NCBI GenBank assembly: GCA_017792365.1
Contig: CP051229.1
Span: forward strand, 372,001-436,000
From: Hyphomonas sp.
GTDB taxonomy: Bacteria > Pseudomonadota > Alphaproteobacteria > Caulobacterales > Hyphomonadaceae
DNA: 64,000 nucleotides
Direction of reading: 5' to 3'
The position numbers and the translations under genes were made by a program. Numbering within the stretch: the first letter of the stretch is position 1; the number at the start of each line of letters is the position of its first letter. This document shows positions 26,041-35,034 of this stretch, in pieces. Below the pieces are notes generated by a model. It was given only the letters and a program-made list of their open reading frames with translations. It searched no databases and was not told the DNA's origin.

Positions 26041-27066
26041 TTACCTAACCGCATCGGCTTCCTTAAGATACTCGGGGAGCACCGGCGCCGTCGTCGGCTG
26101 CCAGAATGTCTCGCCGTCGCGGACGAACGGATCTTCTTTCAGGGCGATGATTTCGGGCTCAGCGCCTTCCTCACGTGCGATCATCCACTCCGGCGGATCA
26201 AGCGTCAATTGGCTCTCGTCGCTGCCGACGATCCCGAACCGCGTATTGTAGTAACGGAAGGTCGATTTGCCCTCTCCGAACCAGATCGCGGAATATCCGG
26301 GGAAGGCGAGGACCGTGCTATTGGCGATCGTGATGTCAGATTCGCTCCATAGGCGAATTGTGCGGTGACCACTCGCCAGGAAGGAGGCATCGACCTCAAC
26401 CTTGCCCTTGCTATCGATCGCCGCGTCCTCGGCGCCGAGCAGCGCGACCTTCCGCAACCGGACGACTTCGCTGTTGCGACCAATCGCCAGACCTTCGTTG
26501 TTCGCGATCGCGTAGTCCGGATTCGGGCCGGGCTCCGCGAGATCGATATACGCGTTGGAGATATATGTTACGCCGGCGGAAGGCGTTTTCTCGCCGACAT
26601 AGATGCCTGACCCGTACTGGTCCATCGAACGGCGATGCGTGAACGCGAAGTTCTTGATCAGAACATCGTCGGTTCCATCCAGCGAAACGCCGATCTTCCG
26701 GCCCCAGACGCCGACGTCTGCAACAAGGGCGTCGCCCCCTTCAACGCGCAGGCCGCGGGCGTTCTTGTAGGCCGGACCAATCAGGCGGCCTTCCTGCCGC
26801 AAGGCGTTCTCAGCCAGTTCCGCAGCAAAGCGGTTCTCGAAAGCCGTCCAGGCCTCGGGCACCAGACCCGAGCGACGCCCCAGCGGATCCGCATCGACCG
26901 CAAACGCCATCGAGATTTCTGGACTGGCGGGCGAACTTTTCGAGGAAGAAGCAGGCGCTTCGGCGACTTCGCGATCGCTTGAGCCGGTAGCGGCCCCCAT
27001 CGAACATCCAGCCAACATGCTAGCGCCAAGAACTGAGCAGGCGAGCGTGTAAGCCAGGTTCTTCAT
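26041..27066 (-). CDS. Beta-helix lipoprotein, possible polysaccharide-active protein
   Basis: 341 residues from ATG 27066; the longer frame upstream has no signal. A lipoprotein signal ends MLAGC with Cys21, followed by a Ser/Ala-rich linker to about residue 55. The main part has repeated beta-strand turns such as ALVADVGVWGRKIGVSLDG, DVLIKNFAFTH, NNEGLAIGRNSEVVRLRKVA, GKVEVDASFLASGHRTIRLW and SDITIANSTVLAFPG, the spacing of a right-handed parallel beta-helix as in pectate lyases and alginate epimerases. Catalytic residues cannot be assigned. Placed next to the initiating transferase, it may lyse, modify or retain the exopolymer at the envelope. Divergent from the glycerol transporter. Confidence 0.75.
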   Translation of the reverse strand: MKNLAYTLACSVLGASMLAGCSMGAATGSSDREVAEAPASSSKSSPASPEISMAFAVDADPLGRRSGLVPEAWTAFENRFAAELAENALRQEGRLIGPAYKNARGLRVEGGDALVADVGVWGRKIGVSLDGTDDVLIKNFAFTHRRSMDQYGSGIYVGEKTPSAGVTYISNAYIDLAEPGPNPDYAIANNEGLAIGRNSEVVRLRKVALLGAEDAAIDSKGKVEVDASFLASGHRTIRLWSESDITIANSTVLAFPGYSAIWFGEGKSTFRYYNTRFGIVGSDESQLTLDPPEWMIAREEGAEPEIIALKEDPFVRDGETFWQPTTAPVLPEYLKEADAVR

Positions 27067-27573
27067 GTTTCTCAGTCCCCGCCTGGAAGGCAACCGGCGA
27101 CAGCCGCTCTTCATGTGCGTTATTAAGCTAATCGGACACCGGCACCCACCCTGAGTGCCCGCATCTACGCTTCGCCCCAACGAGTATCGATTTACCACAC
27201 CATTGGCCAGTGACTCCAGCAGCTGCAAGACCTTTCACTCTGTGCGCGATTACGAATTGGGCGCCTTTTCCTTCGCGTGAGTTGCATGCGGCCCACGGGC
27301 GAGAATCAACGCACAGCGGACGAAGCAGCGCCGCCAAAGCTGGAGGCGCAATGACATCACTTGACGGTAGTTCCTCACTGTAACGCAGCCATGACGCGCC
27401 GTCGCAACGCACATCCGTGCGCGGCGAGACGAACCTTGACCTTCTGCCGCGTGGGGCGCCCACGCGCCTCCAGTTGACACGGTCACGCCAATGATTTCGT
27501 CTACCTGCCGGCCACTAGGGGTCGTGCTGCGCAGATCGCCTTGTCGATCAGCGCATACCGTCGGGCGGGCGAC
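27067..27573. other. 507-base divergent intergenic region
   Basis: Between the beta-helix lipoprotein (minus) and the glycerol transporter operon (plus). It should contain the operon promoter. No regulator gene, palindromic operator or other gene is clear to me. Confidence 0.5.
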
Positions 27574-28608
27574 ATGTTGGAACTAGCTGACGTCGCCAAG
27601 CGGGTCGGTGAAGATGTGCATCTCCACGCCGTCTCCATGAAACTGGAGCCGGGCTCGTTCAATGTGCTCCTTGGCCCGACCCGAGCAGGAAAAACGACTC
27701 TCCTTAGGCTGATGGCGGGCCTTGATGCGCCAACCTCCGGCCGGATCCTTGCGGACGGCGAAGATGTGACCGGCGTAGGTGTCCGCAATCGCGACGTCGC
27801 GATGGTCTACCAGCAATTCATCAACTACCCGAGCCTGACGGTTCGGGAGAACATTGCATCGCCGCTCCGGCTGCGGGGCCTCGACCGGTCTGCAATCGCC
27901 GATGAAGTCGATCGCGCCGCCGCCTTACTAGGGCTGGAGCCCTACCTCGACCGGAAGCCGCTCGAGCTGTCCGGCGGACAGCAACAGCGCGTGGCGCTTG
28001 CGCGGGCGATTGTGAAGCGCGCCCGTCTCGTCCTCCTCGACGAACCACTGGCCAACCTCGATTACAAATTGCGAGAGGAATTGCGGGAACGGCTTCCCGG
28101 CCTGTTCGCCGAAACCGGAGCCGTCGTGGTCTACGCGACCAGCGAACCGTCAGAAGCGCTCATGCTGGGCGGCTATACCGCCACGTTGCACGAAGGCCAG
28201 GTGACACAGTTCGGTCCGACGCCGGAGGTGTACCGCCGACCAAACCGGCTCGCCACCGCACGTTCTTTTTCTGATCCGCCGCTCAACGTGCTCCATCTGG
28301 ATCAGAGCCCGGCGCTCCGGCAGCAATTCGGAGAAGGCGCAGCGACCGTCGGATTTCGCGCGCATCATATGCGGCCCGGCGATGGCGCACCATCCGACCT
28401 GTCATTCGACATGGAGGTGACGTCTACCGAGATCACGGGCTCCGAGAGTTTCGTCCACGTAGCTTACGGACCGGCCAACTGGTGCATGCTGGTCCACGGC
28501 GTCCATGCGGTTGAACCGGGCTCGCAGTTGCGGGCGCATGTTCGGCCCGCAGACATTCTTGAGTTCGACGCCGAGGGTCGCGCGCTCGAACTGTCGGGCC
28601 GGGGATAG
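27574..28608 (+). CDS. glpS: Glycerol ABC transporter ATP-binding protein GlpS
   Basis: 344 residues from ATG 27574 (MLELADVAKRV); an earlier in-frame start lacks support. One of two ATPases powering glycerol import. Walker A is GPTRAGKTT, the Q-loop region reads VYQQFINYPSLTVRENIASP, the signature is LSGGQQQR and Walker B is LVLLDEPLANLD. The switch histidine is absent: the position reads YATSEPSEA instead of YVTHD. The YQQFINYPSLTV segment is characteristic of GlpS. A C-terminal OB-like regulatory domain follows after about residue 235. First gene of a six-gene operon whose order matches rhizobial glpSTPQUV; glpD, glpK and glpR are not adjacent. Confidence 0.92.
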   Translation: MLELADVAKRVGEDVHLHAVSMKLEPGSFNVLLGPTRAGKTTLLRLMAGLDAPTSGRILADGEDVTGVGVRNRDVAMVYQQFINYPSLTVRENIASPLRLRGLDRSAIADEVDRAAALLGLEPYLDRKPLELSGGQQQRVALARAIVKRARLVLLDEPLANLDYKLREELRERLPGLFAETGAVVVYATSEPSEALMLGGYTATLHEGQVTQFGPTPEVYRRPNRLATARSFSDPPLNVLHLDQSPALRQQFGEGAATVGFRAHHMRPGDGAPSDLSFDMEVTSTEITGSESFVHVAYGPANWCMLVHGVHAVEPGSQLRAHVRPADILEFDAEGRALELSGRG

Positions 28609-28612
28609 CGCC

Positions 28613-29689
28613 ATGGCCAGGATCACCCTCGATGGCTTGCGCCATACCTATTCAGAACCAGGCGAAGCCGCCGCAGCTTACGCCCTGAAGGGTCTCGACC
28701 TCGCGTTCGAGGATGGCGGCGCCTACGCGCTTCTCGGGCCGTCCGGCTGTGGGAAATCAACGCTCCTCAACATCATCTCCGGCCTGCTCACGCCCAGCGA
28801 AGGTCGGGTGCTGTTTGGCGAGGAAGATGTCACCCGCGCGACGACATCGGATCGCAACATCGCCCAGGTGTTCCAGTTCCCCGTCGTCTACGACACGATG
28901 TCGGTTCGGCAGAACATCGCATTCCCGCTGAAGAACCGTGGCGTCCGCGGCCCGGAGCTCGATTCGAGGGTCGAAGCGATACTGGAGCTGATCGGCCTCG
29001 AACACGTCGCGGACCGTCGCGCGCGCGGGCTATCCGCAGACCAGAAGCAGAAGGTGTCGCTGGGGCGAGGATTGGTCCGCTCCGACGTCAACGCCATCCT
29101 GTTTGATGAGCCCCTCACGGTCATCGACCCGCATCTCAAATGGCGGCTGAGAACTCAGCTGAAGTCGCTGCACCGTGAAACCGCGCGCACCATGATCTAC
29201 GTCACCCACGACCAGACCGAGGCGCTCACGTTCGCAGATCAGGTTGTCGTCATGTTCGATGGCGAAGTGGTGCAGGTCGGCGCGCCGCAGGACCTGTTCG
29301 AGCGTCCGGAGCACACCTTCGTCGGCCACTTCATCGGCTCGCCGGGTATGAACCTCCTGCCTGCACAGATTTCGGCAGACCGCGCGCGGGTCGGGTCGGT
29401 CGAAGTTCAGCTCCCGGGCCGCGCAACGCCGCAACCACAGCAGAAGACCGAACTGGGCGTTCGCCCCGAACACGTGAAGCTCGGCACGAGCGGATACGAC
29501 GCCCGGCTCGTGCGGGTCGATGATGTCGGTCGCTACCGCATCGCTGTCCTCAAGTTCGGCGGCGAAACCCTGAAAGCGCTCGTGCCAGAAGGCGTCGAAA
29601 TTCCTGCCGCCCCTAAAGTCTCATTTGAGCCGAACGGACTGCACCTGTTCGCGGACAGTCGACGGATGCAATGGGAGGGCAGGGCATGA
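28613..29689 (+). CDS. glpT: Glycerol ABC transporter ATP-binding protein GlpT
   Basis: 358 residues from ATG 28613, four bases after glpS. Second ATPase of the transporter. Walker A LLGPSGCGKSTLLNIISG, Q-loop FQFPVVYDTMSVRQNIAFP, Walker B AILFDEPLTVIDP and switch region YVTHDQTEAL with its His are intact. The signature motif is degenerate: LSADQKQK rather than LSGGQ. A C-terminal MalK-like OB domain (LGVRPEHVKLG) follows. It mirrors GlpS: each subunit keeps what the other has lost, as expected for an asymmetric heterodimer. It overlaps the next gene by ATGA. Confidence 0.92.
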   Translation: MARITLDGLRHTYSEPGEAAAAYALKGLDLAFEDGGAYALLGPSGCGKSTLLNIISGLLTPSEGRVLFGEEDVTRATTSDRNIAQVFQFPVVYDTMSVRQNIAFPLKNRGVRGPELDSRVEAILELIGLEHVADRRARGLSADQKQKVSLGRGLVRSDVNAILFDEPLTVIDPHLKWRLRTQLKSLHRETARTMIYVTHDQTEALTFADQVVVMFDGEVVQVGAPQDLFERPEHTFVGHFIGSPGMNLLPAQISADRARVGSVEVQLPGRATPQPQQKTELGVRPEHVKLGTSGYDARLVRVDDVGRYRIAVLKFGGETLKALVPEGVEIPAAPKVSFEPNGLHLFADSRRMQWEGRA

Positions 29690-30588
29690 AGCCGGTAAAT
29701 CACAAGGCGTGGTGGCTGGTGCTGCCGGTCCTCGTGCTGGTCGCGTTCTCGGCGCTGATCCCGCTGATGACGGTCGTCAACTATTCCTTCCAGGATACCT
29801 TCGGGAACAACCAGTTCTTCTGGGCCGGAACCGTCTGGTACGAGCAGGTTCTCAATTCGGAACGGTTCTGGAACGCGCTTGGCCGAAGCTTCGCGTTCTC
29901 AACCATCATTCTGGCGATCGAGATTCCGCTGGGCGTCTTCATCGCGCTGCACATGCCGCGCAAGGGGATCGGCGTCGCGTTCTGTCTCGTTCTCATGTCG
30001 CTGCCGCTGCTGATCCCATGGAACGTGGTCGGGACGATCTGGCAGGTCTTCGGGCGCGTCGACATCGGCCTGTTGGGCGGCGCGCTGGCTGCAATCGGCG
30101 TGGACTACAACTACGTGCAGGATCCGGTCGATGCCTGGGCCACGCTCATCATCATGGATGTGTGGCACTGGACGAGCCTTGTCGTCCTACTGGCCTACGC
30201 CGGTCTTGCCGCCATACCGGAGGACTACTACCGAGCGGCCAACATCGATGGCGCATCCGGTTGGGCGGTGTTCAGATACATCCAGCTTCCGAAGATCATG
30301 CACGTACTAACCATCGCGGTGCTTCTGAGGTTCATGGATTCCTTCATGATCTACACCGAGCCCTTTGTCGTCACCGGCGGCGGTCCGGGCAACTCCACCA
30401 CCTTCCTCTCCATCGACCTCGTCCAGATCGCAATCGGGCAGTTCGATCTTGGGCCGGCAGCAGCCATGTCCATCATCTACTTCTTCATCATCCTGACGTT
30501 TTCGTGGGTGTTCTACGCTGTCATGACGCGCGACCCCGACGCCGGACAGCAAGTCGTCGAGAACAGCGAAGGGGAGGCGGGCAAGTGA
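29686..30588 (+). CDS. glpP: Glycerol ABC transporter permease GlpP
   Basis: 300 residues from ATG 29686, overlapping the glpT stop by four bases. Six membrane helices of the MalF/UgpA class: WWLVLPVLVLVAFSALIPL is the first. The EAA loop (YYRAANIDGASGWAVFRYIQ) docks the ATPases, and the last helix is IIYFFIILTFSWVFYAVM. It forms half of the inner-membrane channel with GlpQ. The acidic C-terminal tail is cytoplasmic. It overlaps the next gene by GTGA. Confidence 0.93.
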   Translation: MKPVNHKAWWLVLPVLVLVAFSALIPLMTVVNYSFQDTFGNNQFFWAGTVWYEQVLNSERFWNALGRSFAFSTIILAIEIPLGVFIALHMPRKGIGVAFCLVLMSLPLLIPWNVVGTIWQVFGRVDIGLLGGALAAIGVDYNYVQDPVDAWATLIIMDVWHWTSLVVLLAYAGLAAIPEDYYRAANIDGASGWAVFRYIQLPKIMHVLTIAVLLRFMDSFMIYTEPFVVTGGGPGNSTTFLSIDLVQIAIGQFDLGPAAAMSIIYFFIILTFSWVFYAVMTRDPDAGQQVVENSEGEAGK

Positions 30589-31385
30589 AGAACCTCCGCT
30601 GGCTCGTCCCCACGCTCTACGTCATCTTCCTGCTGTTGCCGATCTACTGGCTCCTGAACATGAGCCTGAAGACCAATGCCGAGATCACCTCAGGCTTCTC
30701 GCTCTGGCCGGAAGCGCCAACGCTCGCCAACTACGCCACCATCTTCACCGACGTCAGCTGGTACTCCGGCTACCTGAACTCGATCACCTACGTCGTCCTC
30801 AACACCATCATCTCCATCTCGGTCGCGCTGCCGGCCGCCTATGCGTTCTCGCGCTACCGCTTCTTCGGCGATCGCCACCTGTTCTTCTGGTTGCTGACCA
30901 ACCGCATGGCGCCCGCAGCCGTGTTCGCGCTGCCGTTCTTCCAGCTCTACTCGGCGTTCGGACTGATCGACACCCACATCGCGGTCGCGCTGGCGCACTG
31001 CCTCTTCAATGTGCCGCTGGCCGTCTGGATCCTCGAAGGCTTCATGTCAGGCGTCCCGCGCGAGATCGACGAGACGGCCTATATCGACGGCTATTCCTTC
31101 CCGGCCTTCTTTGCGAAAATCTTCACGCCAATGATCGCCTCGGGAATCGGCGTCGCCGCCTTCTTCTGTTTCATGTTCTCGTGGGTCGAACTGCTCATCG
31201 CGCGCACCCTGACGACAACCGACGCAAAGCCTATTGCGGCGACCATGACGAGAACGGTCTCCGCCTCCGGAATGGATTGGGGCGTGCTGGCCGCCGCCGG
31301 CGTCCTCACGATCATCCCCGGCGCTATCGTGATCTGGTTCGTCAGGAACTATATCGCGAAGGGCTTCGCCCTCGGGCGGGTGTAA
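30585..31385 (+). CDS. glpQ: Glycerol ABC transporter permease GlpQ
   Basis: 266 residues from GTG 30585, whose GTGA overlaps the glpP stop; the frame is open upstream but those residues are not membrane protein. MalG-class permease: first helix LVPTLYVIFLLLPIYWLLNM, EAA loop PREIDETAYIDGYSFPAFFA, and final helix AAAGVLTIIPGAIVIWFVRN ending IAKGFALGRV, a conserved MalG-type tail. It pairs with GlpP. Confidence 0.93.
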   Translation: MKNLRWLVPTLYVIFLLLPIYWLLNMSLKTNAEITSGFSLWPEAPTLANYATIFTDVSWYSGYLNSITYVVLNTIISISVALPAAYAFSRYRFFGDRHLFFWLLTNRMAPAAVFALPFFQLYSAFGLIDTHIAVALAHCLFNVPLAVWILEGFMSGVPREIDETAYIDGYSFPAFFAKIFTPMIASGIGVAAFFCFMFSWVELLIARTLTTTDAKPIAATMTRTVSASGMDWGVLAAAGVLTIIPGAIVIWFVRNYIAKGFALGRV

Positions 31386-31403
31386 CCAAATGAGGTCTGG
31401 AAC

Positions 31404-31685
31404 ATGAACCTCTCCTGGATGGCCTGGACGCTGCCGACCGCCCTGTTCTTTGGCGGCATTGTCCTTCTCCTTGCCGCTATGGCGCTCTGGGCGCGCTTGC
31501 GACCGGCCAATACGCCGCGAATCGGCATACTCGGCCTCGCCACCCAGAGGGGCGACCGCCTCTTCCTGGCGCTGCTTGGTTCGGCCTTCATCCACCTTGG
31601 CTGGGCCGCCTGGGCGCCGCTCCCGCTGTTCGTCGGCTCGTTGATCTCGCTGGTTTACGCGGCGCTCGTTTTCCGCTTTGTATGA
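31404..31685 (+). CDS. glpU: Small membrane protein of the glycerol operon (DUF2160, GlpU)
   Basis: 93 residues with two or three membrane segments (LFFGGIVLLLAAMALWA, then LFLALLGSAFIHLGWAAW and LFVGSLISLVYAALVF). A GAGG ribosome site precedes it. DUF2160 proteins occur at this slot of glpSTPQUV operons, between permease and binding protein. Its function in transport is unclear, perhaps stabilising the permease. The stop overlaps a possible ATG at 31682. Confidence 0.85.
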   Translation: MNLSWMAWTLPTALFFGGIVLLLAAMALWARLRPANTPRIGILGLATQRGDRLFLALLGSAFIHLGWAAWAPLPLFVGSLISLVYAALVFRFV

Positions 31686-31747
31686 GCAAACGACGGCCAG
31701 CCCATATAAAGACAAGCAATGGCGGCCAGAAACCGGGGAGACATCGC

Positions 31748-33517
31748 ATGCTTTCATTGGGTTCCAACAGCGCTCGGATAGGACTGACAGCGCTTGCAGC
31801 TGCGCTATTGGCGAGCTGCAACGGACAGGGAGCCCAGTCTGGCGAAGCCGATCCGAACCGGGCGGCCAATCCCGATGCGCCGCAGGCGATTGCTGACTTC
31901 CTCGACAACGAGATCGCCGGCATGTCGGTCCTCTCCCGCGCAGAGCAGGAAGCCGAACTGAACTGGTTCGCCGAAGCCGCAGCGCCATATCAGGACATGA
32001 GCATCCGCGTCGTTTCCGAAACGATCGCCACCCACGAATACGAAAGCCAGGTCCTCGCTCCGGCCTTCACCGCCATTACCGGCATCCAGATCACCCACGA
32101 CCTGATCGGCGAGGGCGACGTCGTGGAGAAGCTGCAGACCCAGATGCAGACCGGCGAGAACGTCTACGACGCCTACGTGAACGATTCCGACCTCATCGGC
32201 ACGCACTGGCGTTACCAGCAGGTGCGCAACCTCACGGACTGGATGGAAGGCGAGGGCGCCGACGTCACCAGCCCGACGCTCGACCTCGACGATTTCATCG
32301 GCCTGCCATTCACCACCGGCCCGGACGGAAAGCTCTACCAGCTGCCCGACCAGCAATTCGCGAACCTCTACTGGTTCCGCTACGACTGGTTCACCGACCC
32401 CGCCATCATGGCCGACTTCGAAGCAGAATACGGCTACCCGCTCGGCGTACCGGTCAACTGGTCAGCCTATGAAGACATCGCCGAATTCTTCACCGGGCGC
32501 GAAATCGATGGCGTCTCCGTCTATGGCCACATGGACTACGGCAAGAAGGATCCCTCGCTGGGCTGGCGTTTCACGGACGCCTGGCTGTCGATGGCCGGCA
32601 ACGGCGACAAGGGCGAGCCAAACGGCCTGCCGGTCGATGAATGGGGCATCCGCGTCAACGAGCAGTCCCAGCCGGTCGGCTCCTGCGTCGCGCGCGGCGG
32701 CGACACCAACGGCCCGGCCGCCGTCTACGCCATCCAGAAATACATCGACTGGCTGAAGGCCTACGCGCCGCCGCAGGCCCAGGGCATGACCTTCTCAGAA
32801 TCCGGTCCGGTGCCGTCCCAGGGCCAGATCGCACAGCAGATGTTCTGGTACACGACCTTCACCGCCGACATGGTCACGCCCGGCCTGCCGGTCCTGAATG
32901 AGGACGGCACGCCCAAATGGCGCATGGCGCCGTCGCCGCACGGCGTCTACTGGGAGGAAGGCCAGAAGCTCGGCTACCAGGACGCCGGCGCCTGGACCCT
33001 GATGAAATCCACCCCGACCGATCGCGCTAAGGCTGCATGGCTTTACGCCCAGTTCGTCACCTCGAAGACGGTCGATCTGAAGAAGGCCCACACCGGCCTG
33101 ACCTTCATTCGCGAGAGCACGATCCAGGACCAGACCTTCACGGATCGCTCGCCGATGCTCGGCGGCCTCGTCGAATTCTACCGCTCGCCTGCGCGCGTCC
33201 AGTGGTCTCCAACGGGAACCAACGTTCCGGATTATCCGAGGCTCGCCCAGCTCTGGTGGCAGAATATCGGCGACGCCGCTGCAGGTGCCAAAACCCCTCA
33301 GGAAGCGATGGATTCCCTCTGTCAGGCGCAGGAAGAGGTGCTTGCTCGCCTGGAGCGTGCGGGGGTGCAGGGCGAACTGGGCCCGAAACTCAATCCGGAA
33401 GAGGATCCGCAGGTCTGGTTTGACCGCCCCGGCGCGCCCAAGCCAGCGCTCGCCAACGAGGACGAACCGCCCCAGACGATTGGCTATGACGAGTTGATCC
33501 GTAGCTGGACGGAGTAG
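31748..33517 (+). CDS. glpV: Glycerol ABC transporter substrate-binding lipoprotein GlpV
   Basis: 589 residues from ATG 31748, chosen because GGGGAG lies 7 bases upstream and a lipoprotein signal (ALAAALLASC) follows at once; an ATG at 31682 overlapping glpU gives 22 more residues. Cys24 would be lipidated. The protein is a large two-lobe family 1-type binding protein: SIRVVSETIATHEYESQVLA, LPDQQFANLYWFRYDWFTDP, DAWLSMAGNGDKGEPNGLPV and GAWTLMKSTPTDRAKAAWLY. GlpV-type proteins are longer than most sugar-binding proteins, as here. It delivers glycerol to GlpPQ. Last gene of the operon. Confidence 0.92.
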   Translation: MLSLGSNSARIGLTALAAALLASCNGQGAQSGEADPNRAANPDAPQAIADFLDNEIAGMSVLSRAEQEAELNWFAEAAAPYQDMSIRVVSETIATHEYESQVLAPAFTAITGIQITHDLIGEGDVVEKLQTQMQTGENVYDAYVNDSDLIGTHWRYQQVRNLTDWMEGEGADVTSPTLDLDDFIGLPFTTGPDGKLYQLPDQQFANLYWFRYDWFTDPAIMADFEAEYGYPLGVPVNWSAYEDIAEFFTGREIDGVSVYGHMDYGKKDPSLGWRFTDAWLSMAGNGDKGEPNGLPVDEWGIRVNEQSQPVGSCVARGGDTNGPAAVYAIQKYIDWLKAYAPPQAQGMTFSESGPVPSQGQIAQQMFWYTTFTADMVTPGLPVLNEDGTPKWRMAPSPHGVYWEEGQKLGYQDAGAWTLMKSTPTDRAKAAWLYAQFVTSKTVDLKKAHTGLTFIRESTIQDQTFTDRSPMLGGLVEFYRSPARVQWSPTGTNVPDYPRLAQLWWQNIGDAAAGAKTPQEAMDSLCQAQEEVLARLERAGVQGELGPKLNPEEDPQVWFDRPGAPKPALANEDEPPQTIGYDELIRSWTE

Positions 33518-33679
33518 CTCTCGGACGGCGACCAACGCAGCCCACACCGCCATGAAGTTCAGCGATGAATCGCCGCAACCGGCCATTCTCGCCTTCGATC
33601 CGACGCCGGGCTGCTTTGCGTCCCGCCCAATCTCATCCATTATCGCCTTATCAGATGTAAGACATGAGGAAACGCAGCA

Positions 33680-34993
33680 ATGGCTGGCAAGCGCGCTGAC
33701 ACCGGGTTCGGGCTCAATCCGCAAGACGAACTCAATGACTTGAGAATGTCCGAAAAGGCGCTGCCGCTGCTCGAACACGTCAAGCGCTTCATCCGGGAAA
33801 CCGTCGACCCGATGTCGGTCGAGTTCCACAAGCTGGGCGAAGGGCGTGCAGACCGCTGGAGCTATGCGCCCGGCCAGCTCGAACTGCTCGAAGCCGCCAA
33901 GGACAAGGCGAAGGAAGAGGGGCTGTGGAACTTCTTCCTGCCCGACTCGGAAACCGGCGAGGGTCTCAGCAACCTCGACTACGCCTTCATCGCCGCCGAA
34001 CTGGGCAAGAACCCGCTCGCGTCGGAATGCATGAATTGCTCCGCCCCCGACACCGGCAACATGGAAGTGCTGGAACGCGTCGGCACCCCCGCCCAGAAAG
34101 AGCAATGGCTGAAGCCGCTGCTCGAGGGCAAGATCCGCTCCGCCTTCGCCATGACCGAGCCGGACATGGCCTCGTCCGACGCCAAGAACGTCTCCATGAG
34201 CGCTGTGCTTGAAGGCGACGAGTGGGTTATCAACGGCGAGAAGCACTACATCTCCGGCGCTGGCGACCCGCGCTGCAAGATCATGATCACGATGGTCAAG
34301 ACCTCGCCGGACGCAGCTCCGAACAAGCAGCAATCCCAGATCCGGGTGCCGATCGACGCCAAGGGCGTCACGATCGTCGGCCCGATGTGCGTGTTCGGCG
34401 ATGACGACGCGCCCCACGGCCACATGCACATCAAGTTCGAGAACGTGCGCGTACCGAAGGAGAACATCCTTCTCGGCGAAGGCCGCGGCTTCGAGATTTC
34501 TCAGCTTCGCCTCGGCCCGGGCCGCATCCACCACTGCATGCGTTCTCTCGGCCAGGCCGAAAAGGCGCTCGACTTGATGATCCGGCGCGGCCTCTCGCGC
34601 GAAGCCTTCGGCAAGCAGCTCGTCTGGCTGGGCGGAAACGTCGAGATCATCTCGCGCGCCCGCATCGAAATCGAAGCCATGCGCCTGATGATCCTGAAGG
34701 CCGCCAAGGCCATGGACGTCCTCGGCAACCGGGAAGCGCGCATCTGGGTCCATATGGTGAAAGCCATGGTGCCTGAGCGCGTCTGCCAGATCATCGACCA
34801 GGCGATCCAGATGCACGGCGCCACCGGCGTTTCGCAGAAGACCCCGCTCGCCCGCATGTACACTAGCCAGCGCACGCTGCGCCTCGCCGACGGTCCGGAT
34901 GAAGTCCACCACCTCGTCGTCGGCCGCAACGAAGTTCGCGGCTACGAAAGCGAAGACGAGGATTCATCGCAGGCTGCAGTCTTCCGCAGCTAG
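33680..34993 (+). CDS. Acyl-CoA dehydrogenase
   Basis: 437 residues, GAGGAAA ribosome site. FAD-dependent alpha,beta-desaturation of an acyl-CoA. N-terminal helical domain to about 150, middle beta domain with FAMTEPDMASSDAKNVSMS and the GEKHYISGAGDPRC segment, and C-terminal helices with AFGKQLVWLGGN, QMHGATGVSQKTPLARMYTS and DGPDEVHHLVVGR. The catalytic base is not certain: R-x-x-x-DG-x-x-E-V-H pattern fits the long-form ACAD10/11-like and IBR-type enzymes rather than short-chain ones. Substrate chain unknown. Its position after the glycerol operon suggests no functional link; it could work with the CoA transferase 1.7 kb downstream. Confidence 0.93.
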   Translation: MAGKRADTGFGLNPQDELNDLRMSEKALPLLEHVKRFIRETVDPMSVEFHKLGEGRADRWSYAPGQLELLEAAKDKAKEEGLWNFFLPDSETGEGLSNLDYAFIAAELGKNPLASECMNCSAPDTGNMEVLERVGTPAQKEQWLKPLLEGKIRSAFAMTEPDMASSDAKNVSMSAVLEGDEWVINGEKHYISGAGDPRCKIMITMVKTSPDAAPNKQQSQIRVPIDAKGVTIVGPMCVFGDDDAPHGHMHIKFENVRVPKENILLGEGRGFEISQLRLGPGRIHHCMRSLGQAEKALDLMIRRGLSREAFGKQLVWLGGNVEIISRARIEIEAMRLMILKAAKAMDVLGNREARIWVHMVKAMVPERVCQIIDQAIQMHGATGVSQKTPLARMYTSQRTLRLADGPDEVHHLVVGRNEVRGYESEDEDSSQAAVFRS

Positions 34994-34999
34994 TAGATC

Positions 35000-35033
35000 C
35001 CGGCGCTCCTCGTGCGAATGCGGGGAGCGCCGG
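35000..35033. terminator. Hairpin between convergent genes, likely bidirectional terminator
   Basis: CCGGCGCTCC pairs with GGAGCGCCGG around a 14-base loop, between the ends of the acyl-CoA dehydrogenase (34993) and photolyase (35035) genes. There is no T run on either side, so termination strength is uncertain. Confidence 0.55.
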
Positions 35034-35034
35034 C

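Noticed and set aside
29625-30584. Long N-terminal extension of GlpQ
   Set aside because: The frame is open through glpP but reads as charged non-membrane sequence; GTG 30585 with GTGA overlap is the natural start.
32795-34912. A 705-residue open frame on the minus strand
   Set aside because: It lies opposite GlpV and the acyl-CoA dehydrogenase, has His/Asp/Arg-rich composition typical of antisense GC-rich frames, and shows no domain.
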